In this document: piece by piece, positions 16,353 to 25,438 of the stretch
Numbering within the stretch: position 1 is the first letter of the stretch
How the letters are laid out: every line of letters starts with the position of its first letter
Source: Bacteroidota bacterium
GTDB taxonomy: Bacteria > Bacteroidota > Bacteroidia > Chitinophagales > Chitinophagaceae
Length of the DNA stretch: 64,000 bases
NCBI GenBank assembly: GCA_018268105.1
Contig: JAFDXG010000062.1
Location: 62,001 to 126,000 of the forward strand
Direction: 5' to 3'
Notes under the pieces: generated by a model
What the model saw: the letters and a program-made list of their open reading frames with translations, nothing else
Database searches by the model: none
What the model was told of the DNA's origin: nothing
Made by a program: the position numbers and the translations under genes

Positions 16353-18515
16353 ATGAACTTCAATTCATTTCAAAAAGGATTAGTTTCTCTTATCTGTTGT
16401 TTTATATTGATCATCGCTTATGCTCAGAAGAAAGATTTAACCACAGGTCAAATGCTGAATGGTGATGTTACTGGAATTATCCAACCACTGCCTGTAATAG
16501 CAGGCTGGGTTGATGATTCTCATTTTCTCATAAGCAGGCAAAACGGAATGGATCCTAAACCTCAAACCTATCTCGTAGATTGTAAAACAGGCAGAGAGCA
16601 ACTCTCAACAGGGGCCGAATTGACACCGAAGGAAAACAGGAAAACAGTATACCTGCGCGGAACAGATATCTACATCAAAGTAAATGATTTACCGGAGGAA
16701 CGAATAACAAATGATACAGATCAGAAAGTTAATCCCGTTTTATCACCCGATAATAATTATGTAGCATATACTAAAAACAACAATCTTTATTCTATAAATA
16801 TTTTCAGCAAAAAAATAACTCAACTCACTTTTGATGGAAACGATGTAATACTAAACGGATATGCTAGCTGGATATATATGGAAGAGATACTGGGCAGGGC
16901 AAGCCGGTATCGTGCTTTCTGGTGGAGCCCCGATAGCAAAAAAATTGCTTTTTTCAGAACGGATGAAAGCCGGGTTCCCGTTTTCAATATAGTAAGCGAA
17001 GAAGGGCAGCATGGCAAACTCGTAAAAGAGCGTTATCCAAAAGCCGGCGATCCGAATCCATCTGTAAAAGTAGGAATGGTTTCACCAAATGGCGGCACTA
17101 TAATATGGAGTAATTTTAATGAAAACGATGATCAGTATTTTGGATTGCCATACTGGAGGCCCGATGGTAAAGCATTATGGGTGCAATGGATGAACAGGGG
17201 ACAGGATAGCCTTATAGTTTATGAAATAAATGAAAATAATGGCTCAAAGAAACCTGTATATACAGAAATACAAAAAACCTGGATTTCACTTGACGACATG
17301 GGCAAGCGGATTACTTTTTTGCAGGATGGCAGGCATTTCATAATACAAAGCGACCATACCGGCTGGAATATGCTTTACTTGTATGACATGAATGGTCAGC
17401 TTATTAATCCTATAACAAAAGGCGAGTATACCGTTACTGAAATAAATCATATAGATGAGAAGAATCAAATAATCTATTTTACCTGCAGAAAAGATAATTC
17501 TACCTGCTTTGATTTGTATAAAATTAATTTTGACGGAAAAGGTTTACAAAGACTCACGTTTGGAAATTATAACCATACAGTTAATATGTCTCCCAAAGGT
17601 TCATATTTCCTGACTACTTATTCCAATGTATCCACTCCCGGTAAAATGGCATTGATGAATAACAGGGGAAAGATTATTAAAGAAATGGGTGATGCAAAAG
17701 GTAAAAACTTTGACAACTATAATATTTCCAAAACTGAGATAGTGAGAGTAAAAAGCGAAGACGGTTTATTTGACCTGCCAGTGAAAATAACCTGGCCATT
17801 ATATTTCGATTCCAGCAAAACTTACCCCGTACTCATCAGTATTTACGGTGGCCCCGATGCGGGTACTGTGTATGATGGGTTTTCATTTAACGGACAAACA
17901 GAATGGTGGGCAAAGGAAGGGCTGATACAAGTATCAATGGATCACAGGGCGAGCGGGCAGTTTGGAAAGAAGGGAGTCAATTATATGTATCGTAACCTCG
18001 GATTTTGGGAAATGAAGGACTGGATACAATGTGTAAAATGGCTGATCAGTCATGGTGCAGACAAAAACAAAATTGCTATCAGTGGCTTTAGTTATGGCGG
18101 TTACATGAGTTGTTATGCATTAACCTACGGATCAGATTATTTCAACTATGGTATAGCAGGAGGCAGCGTCACAGACTGGAGCCTTTACGATTCGCACTAT
18201 ACGGAGCGATATATGGATACACCCGGGGAAAACCCGGAAGGATATAAAAACAGTTCTGTATTAAATTATATTGACCGCTATAAAGGTTTGTTGCGCATTT
18301 ACCACGGTACCATGGATGATAATGTCCATCTGCAGAATAGCCTGCAACTGGTAAAAAAGTTGCAGGATGCAAAAAAGCATTTTGAGTTTATGGTATACCC
18401 GGGTGGACTACATGGATGGAGTGGTAATCAACGCCTGCATTCCACCAATGAAAACAATCTTTTTATATACAAGTACCTGCTGGAAAAAGAAATGCCCGAT
18501 GTAATGGAAAGATAG
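16353..18515 (+). CDS. S9 family peptidase (dipeptidyl peptidase IV type)
   Basis: A 720-aa exported protease with a signal peptide (about 1-25, ending IIAYAQ). Residues 40-470 form the DPP IV N-terminal beta-propeller, with the double-Glu-like ASWIYMEEILGR stretch (about 171-182) that binds substrate amino termini in DPP IV. The C-terminal alpha/beta hydrolase domain carries the triad Ser580 (GFSYGGY), Asp655 (GTMDDNVH) and His687 (LHGWSG). DPP IV enzymes remove Xaa-Pro dipeptides in the periplasm and feed peptide catabolism. The length fits the family. It is probably expressed on its own; the lpxD gene converges on it with a 38-bp gap. Confidence 0.92.
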   Translation: MNFNSFQKGLVSLICCFILIIAYAQKKDLTTGQMLNGDVTGIIQPLPVIAGWVDDSHFLISRQNGMDPKPQTYLVDCKTGREQLSTGAELTPKENRKTVYLRGTDIYIKVNDLPEERITNDTDQKVNPVLSPDNNYVAYTKNNNLYSINIFSKKITQLTFDGNDVILNGYASWIYMEEILGRASRYRAFWWSPDSKKIAFFRTDESRVPVFNIVSEEGQHGKLVKERYPKAGDPNPSVKVGMVSPNGGTIIWSNFNENDDQYFGLPYWRPDGKALWVQWMNRGQDSLIVYEINENNGSKKPVYTEIQKTWISLDDMGKRITFLQDGRHFIIQSDHTGWNMLYLYDMNGQLINPITKGEYTVTEINHIDEKNQIIYFTCRKDNSTCFDLYKINFDGKGLQRLTFGNYNHTVNMSPKGSYFLTTYSNVSTPGKMALMNNRGKIIKEMGDAKGKNFDNYNISKTEIVRVKSEDGLFDLPVKITWPLYFDSSKTYPVLISIYGGPDAGTVYDGFSFNGQTEWWAKEGLIQVSMDHRASGQFGKKGVNYMYRNLGFWEMKDWIQCVKWLISHGADKNKIAISGFSYGGYMSCYALTYGSDYFNYGIAGGSVTDWSLYDSHYTERYMDTPGENPEGYKNSSVLNYIDRYKGLLRIYHGTMDDNVHLQNSLQLVKKLQDAKKHFEFMVYPGGLHGWSGNQRLHSTNENNLFIYKYLLEKEMPDVMER

Positions 18516-18553
18516 CCGGTTGAACAGGTTATCATATTTCGTGTCGCCACTTA

Positions 18554-19498
18554 TTAAGATTCCATCACTTTTTTCCAAAGTTCGGGTATGCGTTTTATCC
18601 ATACCAGTTCCCTTTTTTTTACCACGGCGTCTTCTACGGGAGTGCCAAAATAAATTTTATTAGCGGCTAATGAACCGGGTACCCCGCTTTGAGCCAGTAC
18701 TGTTGCATTATCTCCTATCCTCAATGTTTTACTTACACCTACTTGCCCCCAAAGCGTTACACCGTTGCCTATTTCTACACCACCTGCAATACCTACCTGT
18801 GCAGCAATCAAACAATTTTTTCCAATCACGGTGTCGTGACCAATGTGAATCATATTATCCATTTTAGTTCCACATCCGATTATTGTATCGTGGGTTACCC
18901 CTCTGTCTACGGTACAACCGGCGCCTATCTCCACATTATCTTCAATAATAACCCTTCCGCAGCTATCCATTTTCCTGTACCATAATTCACGTGTTTTTTT
19001 GCTGTTATAATAAAAGGCATCTGATCCAATTACTGTTCCCGCCTGAATAATTACATTGTTGCCAATTATACAATGATTGAGAATGGTAACATTAGGATGT
19101 ATTATACAATTTTTCCCAATGGAAACATGATTCCCGATGACAACCCCCGGCCCTATTACCGTGTCTTCTCCAACAGTGGCTGTCTCACTTATACTTTTAG
19201 CAAGCGGTTCATAAGGCCTGAAATGTTTCACTATAGTGAGATATGCATTAAAGGGCTCTGCAACAACTAACAAAGTTTTTCCTTCAGGAAAATCTGTTTC
19301 ATTATTAATGATAATAGTGGTAGCTGCTGAATTAATGCAGGTATCGTAGTACTTTGGGTGGTCTACAAATACTACATCACCTTGTTCTACTCTGTGAATT
19401 TCATTGATGCCCCTTACAAATCCAATGCTGTTACCCAGCAGCCGGGCACCAATTAAATCAGCAAGCCATTGTACAGAAACAGGAGAAGGAAATTTCAT
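18554..19498 (-). CDS. lpxD: UDP-3-O-acylglucosamine N-acyltransferase, LpxD-like
   Basis: A 314-aa enzyme of lipid A synthesis that would add the second hydroxyacyl chain to UDP-3-O-acyl-glucosamine from acyl-ACP. The N-terminal uridine-binding domain (about 1-100) is followed by a left-handed beta helix of hexapeptide repeats (I-G-x-x-x-x units, about 104-290) and a C-terminal helix. CTVDRG and MIHIGHD align with the LpxD active site, His221 corresponding to E. coli His239. It is slightly shorter than E. coli LpxD (341). Bacteroidota often carry two LpxD paralogues, so this may be the second, acyl-chain-variant copy. It is monocistronic with its own promoter at 19513-19544. Confidence 0.85.
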   Translation of the reverse strand: MKFPSPVSVQWLADLIGARLLGNSIGFVRGINEIHRVEQGDVVFVDHPKYYDTCINSAATTIIINNETDFPEGKTLLVVAEPFNAYLTIVKHFRPYEPLAKSISETATVGEDTVIGPGVVIGNHVSIGKNCIIHPNVTILNHCIIGNNVIIQAGTVIGSDAFYYNSKKTRELWYRKMDSCGRVIIEDNVEIGAGCTVDRGVTHDTIIGCGTKMDNMIHIGHDTVIGKNCLIAAQVGIAGGVEIGNGVTLWGQVGVSKTLRIGDNATVLAQSGVPGSLAANKIYFGTPVEDAVVKKRELVWIKRIPELWKKVMES

Positions 19499-19512
19499 GA
19501 AGTATGTTTTGG

Positions 19513-19544
19513 CAAAAGTAAACCAGTGGATACAACTTCACAAA
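19513..19544 (-). promoter_or_regulatory. lpxD promoter
   Basis: On the minus strand TTTG (19541-19544), a 20-nt spacer and TACTTTTG (19513-19520), all consensus, end 14 nt before the start codon. The expected leader is under 12 nt, too short for much leader regulation. Confidence 0.7.
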
Positions 19545-19690
19545 GTATTTCATAAAACAACTATTGCAATAGCGGCATACTTTAAAAGATTGAAGAGGTG
19601 ATTTATTTTATTAAAAGCAGTGGAAGAATTTATAAATGCTGATCTGAATTTTTTAAGATAACCCTGATATCCACAAGCACGGCATTAAAA

Positions 19691-19831
19691 ATGTGCATAA
19701 AAATTATTAAAATATTTTTCCTGATAGTGAAAATTATTTTTAATATTGTGTCGGGAATTTATTTTCCCGGTACTTATTAACCCATCCATATAATAAAGCT
19801 CCCGGTAAAAACGGGAGCTTTTTATTTGTGA
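19691..19831 (+). promoter_or_regulatory. attenuator-like leader of the pseudouridine synthase gene
   Basis: The 332-bp gap between lpxD and the pseudouridine synthase gene holds two hairpins. Hairpin 1 pairs CGGGAA (19752-19757) with TTCCCG (19764-19769). Hairpin 2 is a 10-bp terminator-like stem (19795-19804 with 19812-19821, loop 7) followed by TTATTTG, ending 10 bp before the ATG at 19832. The CGGGA of hairpin 1 can also pair with CTCCCG of hairpin 2, and TCCCGG with CGGGA, so alternative folds exclude each other. A 29-codon ATG frame (19691-19780) spans hairpin 1 and may be chance. The rest, 19545-19690, shows nothing recognisable. A small RNA ending at hairpin 2 is an alternative. Confidence 0.45.
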
Positions 19832-20422
19832 ATGCACTACGATTATTACATTATTTACAAACCCTACCTGGTATTATCGCAGTTTACTTCTGCTGATGGC
19901 AAACAATGCCTGAAAGATTTTTTCTCAGTAAAAAAGAATGTTTACCCTGTGGGACGTCTCGATTATGATAGTGAAGGATTACTTATTCTTACCAATGACA
20001 CTACACTCAATCACCGGTTACTTCATCCCGGTTTTTTACATCGCAGAACATACCTGGTACTGGTGGATGGAGAGATTACAGAGGAAGCAGTTCTTACATT
20101 ACAACAGGGTGTAACAATAACTATACAGGGAAAAGCATATCATACCGCACCCTGCTCTGTCTCTCCTCTCTCTTCAGAACCCAATATACCTGAAAGGAAT
20201 CCTCCGATTCGTGTGAGAAAAAATATTCCTGTTTCCTGGGTTCGGATTACATTGACCGAAGGGAAAAACCGGCAGGTAAGAAAGATGTTTGCAGCAGTTG
20301 GCTTTCCTGTTTTGAGACTGATCAGGTCTGCTATCGAAAACATCACCCTCGGCGACATGCTTCCCGGCGATATCAAAGCCCTTTCCGTTAATACAATCAA
20401 TAAACAACTCTTCGGAAAATGA
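19832..20422 (+). CDS. RsuA/RluE-family pseudouridine synthase
   Basis: A 196-aa enzyme that isomerises uridine to pseudouridine in ribosomal RNA. It shows the family motif GRLDYDSEGLLILTND with catalytic Asp44, KPYLVLSQFT at the start, and the C-terminal WVRITLTEGKNRQVRKMFAAVGFPVLRLIR block. There is no S4 RNA-binding domain at the N-terminus, which points to the short RluE type (23S rRNA U2457 in E. coli) rather than RsuA or RluB; target is inferred from that alone. A terminator-like hairpin ends 10 bp before the start codon. yicC follows 29 bp downstream and is likely co-transcribed. Confidence 0.9.
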   Translation: MHYDYYIIYKPYLVLSQFTSADGKQCLKDFFSVKKNVYPVGRLDYDSEGLLILTNDTTLNHRLLHPGFLHRRTYLVLVDGEITEEAVLTLQQGVTITIQGKAYHTAPCSVSPLSSEPNIPERNPPIRVRKNIPVSWVRITLTEGKNRQVRKMFAAVGFPVLRLIRSAIENITLGDMLPGDIKALSVNTINKQLFGK

Positions 20423-20451
20423 ATTACCTTGCCACCTAAAGTGTAGTAGAT

Positions 20452-21327
20452 ATGCTAAAGTCAATGACTGGATTTGGAAGAGCAGAACAATCCATTGGGA
20501 AAAAAACTTTCCTCGTAGAGATAAAATCACTGAATGGAAAACAGTTTGAGATATTACTCAAGCTCCCTGCACTTTTAAAAGCTTATGAGTTTGATATCAG
20601 GAATATGCTCTCTGAAAAACTCATTCGCGGCAGTGTGGATTGCACTATTACACTAAAACAAAATGGAGCGGCTAAACCGGTTGTTATAAATACAGAACTT
20701 GCAAAATCATATTATCAGCAATTGGCAGAACTTGCAGAAAAACTTCAACTGGATACCAGTTCAATATTGAGCTCTTTGCTGAAGTTGCCTGAAGTAGTGG
20801 TGCCTTCTACCGAAATAATGGAGGAAGAAGAGTGGAATGCTTTCAGGGGGGTAGTAGATGAAGCCATATCTAATATAGATAAGCATCGGGTAAATGAAGG
20901 CGCTGTTCTTGAACAGGACCTTAAGAAGCGAATTGACAATATCAGGATACAGCAGGAAAAAGTAATTGTACTGGAACCGCTTCGCCAGCAGAAGATAAGA
21001 GAAGGATTGGTAAAACTTTTGGAAGAAAATGTAGGGAAGGACAATTTTGACACCAACCGCCTGGAGCAGGAAATGATTTATTACATTGAAAAGATTGATA
21101 TAAGCGAAGAACAGGTAAGACTAAAAAATCATTGTGATTATTTTGAAACATTGCTCAAAGAAAATGGCGAAGCAAAAGGGAAGAAATTGTCATTTATATT
21201 GCAGGAAATAGGGAGAGAAATCAATACTACCGGGGCTAAGGCCTACGATGCATCTATTCAAAAATGCGTTGTATTGATGAAGGATGAACTGGAAAAAGCA
21301 AAGGAACAGGTATTAAATGTTTTGTAA
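20452..21327 (+). CDS. yicC: YicC/YloC family endoribonuclease
   Basis: A 291-aa protein with the full YicC architecture: MLKSMTGFGRAE at the N-terminus, VEIKSLNGKQFEI (about 22-34), and the C-terminal DUF1732 block KGKKLSFILQEIGREINTTGAKAYDASIQKCVVLMKDELEKAKEQVLNVL. E. coli YicC is an endoribonuclease that acts on the sRNA RyhB. The gene usually lies before gmk; here it instead lies between the pseudouridine synthase gene and gldH. The gap to gldH is 16 bp, suggesting an operon with gldH and the two-component genes. Confidence 0.93.
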   Translation: MLKSMTGFGRAEQSIGKKTFLVEIKSLNGKQFEILLKLPALLKAYEFDIRNMLSEKLIRGSVDCTITLKQNGAAKPVVINTELAKSYYQQLAELAEKLQLDTSSILSSLLKLPEVVVPSTEIMEEEEWNAFRGVVDEAISNIDKHRVNEGAVLEQDLKKRIDNIRIQQEKVIVLEPLRQQKIREGLVKLLEENVGKDNFDTNRLEQEMIYYIEKIDISEEQVRLKNHCDYFETLLKENGEAKGKKLSFILQEIGREINTTGAKAYDASIQKCVVLMKDELEKAKEQVLNVL

Positions 21328-21343
21328 GTAAAAAATCAGTCAC

Positions 21344-21829
21344 TTGAAAAGGGGAATTATTCTGTTTGCTGCATCTGTTGTTTTTTTGATGCTATTAATT
21401 TTGGCTTCATGCAAATCTGCAGATGTATTTGAAAGAAATATAAGTATACCTTCACATCAATGGGGCAGAGCATTCAAGCCGGAAATCTCATTTGATATTT
21501 CAGATACTGTTTCTCTGTATAATATCTATATCACTCTTCGCCATACTCATGCTTACAGGTATAGTAATATCTGGTTAAATGTGCAGTTTCAACTTCCGGG
21601 AGATACTTTGAGCAGTCAAAGAGTGAATGTTTTGTTGGCCACCAATGAAAAGGGATGGCTGGGCACAGGTATGGATGATATCTGGGACTTAAGGCAACTC
21701 ATCACCCCGCAACCTTTTCGTTTCAGCAGGTCGGGAAAAGCTACATTTATACTTGAGCAAATCATGAGAGATAATCCATTGCCTGACCTGTTAAATGCCG
21801 GCATACGTGTAGAAAAAGTAAAACGCTGA
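21344..21829 (+). CDS. gldH: gliding motility lipoprotein GldH
   Basis: A 161-aa lipoprotein: signal peptide with lipobox LILASC (Cys at about 23), then a beta-rich domain with AFKPEISFDISDTVSLYNIYITLRHTHAYRYSNIWLNV and KGWLGTGMDDIWDLRQLI segments diagnostic of GldH. GldH is needed for gliding and chitin use in Flavobacterium johnsoniae. The start codon is TTG at 21344; no ATG could supply a signal peptide. Its TGA stop overlaps the ATG of the histidine kinase by one base, so translation is likely coupled. Confidence 0.88.
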   Translation: MKRGIILFAASVVFLMLLILASCKSADVFERNISIPSHQWGRAFKPEISFDISDTVSLYNIYITLRHTHAYRYSNIWLNVQFQLPGDTLSSQRVNVLLATNEKGWLGTGMDDIWDLRQLITPQPFRFSRSGKATFILEQIMRDNPLPDLLNAGIRVEKVKR

Positions 21830-22815
21830 TGTCCAGCTTATACAAAAGAAAGCGACTTACCGTTATTACCATCGTATATTGGTTTCTGCTCCTCTATATT
21901 ACTACTGCTCTTATATTCTGGTTCCTTTCATTAATGAAGCAAAACGACCAGATGGCTGAATACAAGTTCTTGCAATTAAAAAAAGATGACCCGGATTATA
22001 TTACCAAAGTTTCAGGAATAGAAGCTGAGCAAAAGAGCAGGGTAATACAGTATATTGGAGAAGGGTCCACCTTTATGTTATTGATCCTTGTAGGCGCGGT
22101 ATTTGTATACCGGGCTACCCGTAAACAAATCAAACTGAATGAGCAGCAGCAAAATTTTATGATGGCTATTACTCACGAATTAAAAACACCTATTGCCATA
22201 GCGAAACTTAACCTTGAGACCATTCAGAAAAGAAAATTGGATAAAGAGCAGGAAAAGAAACTGATAACAAAAGCACTAAGCGAAACGAACCGGCTTAATG
22301 ACCTTTGCACTAATATACTGCTTGCTTCACAAATAGATGCCGGTAATTATATTTTGCAAAAAGAAGAGTTGAACCTCAATGAACTGCTGCATGAAAGTAC
22401 TAATTATTTTAAGTCAGGATTTTCAAACCTTCAACTGGAGGAGTTACCTGCAGAAGCAGTGTATGTAAAAGGTGATTCGCTTTTATTGCAACTGGCGATA
22501 AACAATCTTATTGATAATGCCATTAAATATTCCGGCAAAGAGAAGATGGTATATGTGCTTCTCCGGCAGGAAAAAAACCATGCGGTAGTAGAGATAAAAG
22601 ATCTGGGGGAAGGTATTTCAGATACTGAGAAACTAAGGGTGTTTGAAAAATTTTATCGTAAAGGAAATGAGAACACCCGCAATACAAAAGGTACGGGATT
22701 GGGGTTATACCTGACTAAAAAAATTATTGAAGATCATGGGGGGAGTATCAGGCTGAAGGATAATGCACCTTCGGGTTGTATTTTTGTGGTTAAACTGCAA
22801 ACAATAGCTGTATAA
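21829..22815 (+). CDS. membrane sensor histidine kinase
   Basis: A 328-aa kinase with two membrane helices (about 10-34 and 80-94) bracketing a short periplasmic loop of some 45 residues. HisKA carries the phospho-acceptor His116 in MMAITHELKTPIA; the HATPase domain has the N box LAINNLIDNAIKYS, G1 KDLGEGIS and G2 TGLGLYLTKKI. The signal is unknown; the small sensor loop suggests detection of a membrane or envelope cue. The start overlaps the gldH stop codon by one base, and the response regulator gene follows 7 bp downstream, so gldH, kinase and regulator form one unit. Confidence 0.95.
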   Translation: MSSLYKRKRLTVITIVYWFLLLYITTALIFWFLSLMKQNDQMAEYKFLQLKKDDPDYITKVSGIEAEQKSRVIQYIGEGSTFMLLILVGAVFVYRATRKQIKLNEQQQNFMMAITHELKTPIAIAKLNLETIQKRKLDKEQEKKLITKALSETNRLNDLCTNILLASQIDAGNYILQKEELNLNELLHESTNYFKSGFSNLQLEELPAEAVYVKGDSLLLQLAINNLIDNAIKYSGKEKMVYVLLRQEKNHAVVEIKDLGEGISDTEKLRVFEKFYRKGNENTRNTKGTGLGLYLTKKIIEDHGGSIRLKDNAPSGCIFVVKLQTIAV

Positions 22816-22822
22816 AAACTTT

Positions 22823-23533
22823 ATGGGCATTTCTAATAACCTGGGATATATTTTATTGGTGGAAGACGAAGAAAATCTTCAGGAAGCTTTAAAGCTGAAT
22901 TTGGAATTAGAAGGATATGAAGTAACCGGTGCAGGAGATGGGGCAGAAGCACTGAAGAAAATCAATCAGGAATACTTCGACCTGATTATTCTTGATGTAA
23001 TGCTTCCTGAAATTGACGGCATTGATGTAGCTGAAAATATCAGGCTGCAAAATAATGATGTTCCTATATTAATGGTAAGCGCCAGAAGCAGCACTGCCGA
23101 TAAAGTACTTGGACTAAAGAAGGGGGCCGATGATTATATCACCAAACCTTTTAACCTTGAAGAGTTGTTGCTCCGCGTACAAAAGTTGATCAACAAAAAC
23201 AAGAAACTGCAGGAAAAAGAAACTGTAGATGACCGTTATAATTTTGGAAATAATACCATTGATTTCAAGGCCCAGTCAGCCACCAATTTCAGAGGTGAAA
23301 TGATTGAATTAAGCAGAAAAGAAGCAATGCTATTGAAATTGCTTATTGAAAACAAAAATGATGTTGTGACCCGTGAAAAAATACTGCAGGCAGTATGGGG
23401 ATATAATGTGTACCCTACTACCCGCACGGTTGATAATTTTATTCTGAACTTCAGAAAATATTTCGAGTTGGACAGCCGCAGCCCTAAATACTTTCATTCT
23501 ATAAGAGGAGTTGGGTATAAGTTTATGGTTTAA
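22823..23533 (+). CDS. OmpR/PhoB-family response regulator
   Basis: A 236-aa regulator with a receiver domain (about 10-125; acidic pair Glu14/Asp15, phospho-acceptor Asp58 in LIILDVMLP, Lys of TKPFN at about 110) and a winged-helix DNA-binding domain (about 140-236) ending in TVDNFILNFRKYFE and SIRGVGYKFMV. It is the partner of the adjacent kinase. Target genes cannot be seen. It converges on the ABC substrate-binding gene, 22 bp away. Confidence 0.95.
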   Translation: MGISNNLGYILLVEDEENLQEALKLNLELEGYEVTGAGDGAEALKKINQEYFDLIILDVMLPEIDGIDVAENIRLQNNDVPILMVSARSSTADKVLGLKKGADDYITKPFNLEELLLRVQKLINKNKKLQEKETVDDRYNFGNNTIDFKAQSATNFRGEMIELSRKEAMLLKLLIENKNDVVTREKILQAVWGYNVYPTTRTVDNFILNFRKYFELDSRSPKYFHSIRGVGYKFMV

Positions 23534-23555
23534 AATACTCCTATCGACACTGTAT

Positions 23556-24635
23556 TTATTTTTTTCCTGCAGGTAAAATGTTCGGTATTGACGCTTCATC
23601 TATTGGTGCCGGAATAATTTCATTGGGTACAAACTTTCGGTCAATCAATTCATACATAGGTATTTTTTTTGAGAGCAGTTTTAGTTTTATTCCCTGGTAC
23701 TCTATTTGTTGCAGGTCTTCATCTGTGGGTGTAAGTTGCACATAACTTACCCGTTTAGGATCAGAAGTCAGAACATAATTCAATACTTTTTCATCCTGCC
23801 TGAAATAGGGGGATACCAGTTTGGCGGCTTCCACCCGATGGGTTTCTGCCCAGGCGCCGGATGCAGCAATCCCTCTAACCAGGTCTTGTACTACATCAGG
23901 ATTTTGTTTTATCAGGTCTTCGTGTACAACCAGTGCACAGGAAATAAAATTGGGCCAGATATCGCGGGCATAGTACAACACCTTCCCGTATCCGTCTAAT
24001 TCTGCTTTGGCACAAAATGGTTCACCAACAAAGTAAGCATCAATGGCGCCGGCGGCAAGCGATGTAGGCATATCAGGCGGCGGGAGAATTATAAATTCAA
24101 TATCATTGGGTTGCATACCAAAATCATCCATCATTTTGTGGATCACAAAATTCTGGTTGCTATACAAGCTGGGTATAGCCATTTTTTTCCCCTTCAGATC
24201 TTTCAGGCTTCTTATCCTGCTGTTTTTTCCCACTATTACTTCAGATCCATCCCGGTGACCGAGGTAGCATATTTTTACAGGCACACCTTGTTCTCTGAGC
24301 TTCATGGCCAGCGGGACAATCATAAAGGTTGCCTGCACCTGTTTGGCTTCCAAAGCACTGACTACTGTGGGAAAATCTGAAAACACTCTTGAATTGAAAT
24401 TGGTATTGGTTTGTGTTGTTTTGGATGCAAAATCGGTAACCGGGCAGGTAAGATGGCAGGTAACCGGCAAATACCCCACCGTTAGTTCACGAGTGGCTTT
24501 TTTATTTACACCTTCATGAATAACGTCTCTTGCCGTTACCCCGCTGTTTTTTTTCCAGGGCTTATAACGCAACAGCCCTAATGTTGTCAATACAACCGCT
24601 ATCCCCAGCATCAGCTTACCAAAAGTAAATTTCAT
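23556..24635 (-). CDS. NrtA/SsuA-type ABC transporter substrate-binding protein
   Basis: A 359-aa exported protein with an N-terminal hydrophobic segment (about 5-22). The sequence ELTVGYLPVTCHLTCPVTDFA, ALEAKQVQATFMIVPLAMKLREQG and RSLKDLKGKKMAIP fits the nitrate/sulfonate/bicarbonate (NMT1-like) binding family. The start at 24635 was chosen because it gives a sensible signal region; the open frame extends 61 codons upstream without similarity. It is the last gene of a four-gene cluster with permease and ATPase. Substrate is not determinable; the family covers nitrate, alkanesulfonates, taurine, bicarbonate and thiamine precursors. Two cysteines in TCHLTC near the N-terminus are notable. Confidence 0.88.
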   Translation of the reverse strand: MKFTFGKLMLGIAVVLTTLGLLRYKPWKKNSGVTARDVIHEGVNKKATRELTVGYLPVTCHLTCPVTDFASKTTQTNTNFNSRVFSDFPTVVSALEAKQVQATFMIVPLAMKLREQGVPVKICYLGHRDGSEVIVGKNSRIRSLKDLKGKKMAIPSLYSNQNFVIHKMMDDFGMQPNDIEFIILPPPDMPTSLAAGAIDAYFVGEPFCAKAELDGYGKVLYYARDIWPNFISCALVVHEDLIKQNPDVVQDLVRGIAASGAWAETHRVEAAKLVSPYFRQDEKVLNYVLTSDPKRVSYVQLTPTDEDLQQIEYQGIKLKLLSKKIPMYELIDRKFVPNEIIPAPIDEASIPNILPAGKK

Positions 24636-24712
24636 ATTAATTGAGTGCTCAAATATTATGTAAGTTAGTAATAGTATAAGGAACGATGAAATGTGAAAAG
24701 TGGAATCATTAA

Positions 24713-25438
24713 TTAATGTTGTAAACCCAGTTCCATTAGTATAGTTTTCATTGTTTCGATAACTGTGCTTCCGGTCAGATCTCTGGGACGTGGTGTAAGT
24801 ATTTCCAGTTCTCTGCATACCGTTGCCGGCCGGCTGGATAATACCAATACCCTGTCTGCTAACTGAGCAGCTTCTTCAATATCATGTGTTACAAATACTA
24901 CGGTCCGCGGCCGCTGTTCCAGTATCCTTACCAATTCAAGACGCATCCGCAATCTTGTCTGGTAATCCAGTGCAGAAAATGGTTCATCCATCAGTAATAT
25001 ATCCGATTGTCCTGCCAACGCCCTTGCCAGTTCTACCCTTTGACGCATACCACCCGATAGCTGGTGCGGATAATGATTTTCAAATCCCCGAAGGTGAATT
25101 AACTCCACCAGGTCTTGTTTTTCTTTTTCACGCTGAGCGGTATCACTCACCGACCGTAAACCCATTGCAATATTTTCTTCAACGGTGAGCCAGGGGAAAA
25201 GTCCGTCGTGCTGATATACTGTACGGATATTTCCTGTTCTTTGAACTCTACCGGTTGAGGGTTGTAAATGACCGGACAACAGATTGAGAATGGTAGTTTT
25301 ACCACATCCCGAAGGACCTACCAGCACCACTACTTCTCCGTTTTTTACCTGTAGATTTAATGTCTGTAATACACTTGTAGTACCATAACTGTGCGAAACA
25401 TTACTGAGTGCCAGGCTTACTGTTTTTTTATCGCTCAT
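24713..25438 (-). CDS. ABC transporter ATP-binding protein (SsuB/NrtD type)
   Basis: A 241-aa ATPase with Walker A GPSGCGKTT (about 38-46), Q-loop in VYQHDGLFPWLTVEEN, signature LSGGMRQRVELARAL (about 122-136), Walker B ILLMDEPFSALD and switch His in VFVTHDIEEA. These are standard for the nitrate/sulfonate family. The gene overlaps the end of the permease gene by 11 bp, so translation is probably coupled. It powers uptake together with the permease and binding protein. Confidence 0.95.
   Translation of the reverse strand: MSDKKTVSLALSNVSHSYGTTSVLQTLNLQVKNGEVVVLVGPSGCGKTTILNLLSGHLQPSTGRVQRTGNIRTVYQHDGLFPWLTVEENIAMGLRSVSDTAQREKEKQDLVELIHLRGFENHYPHQLSGGMRQRVELARALAGQSDILLMDEPFSALDYQTRLRMRLELVRILEQRPRTVVFVTHDIEEAAQLADRVLVLSSRPATVCRELEILTPRPRDLTGSTVIETMKTILMELGLQH

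Noticed and set aside
24636..24818. 61-codon extension of the binding-protein frame
   Set aside because: The upstream part is not similar to the family and would place the signal segment in the middle of the protein.
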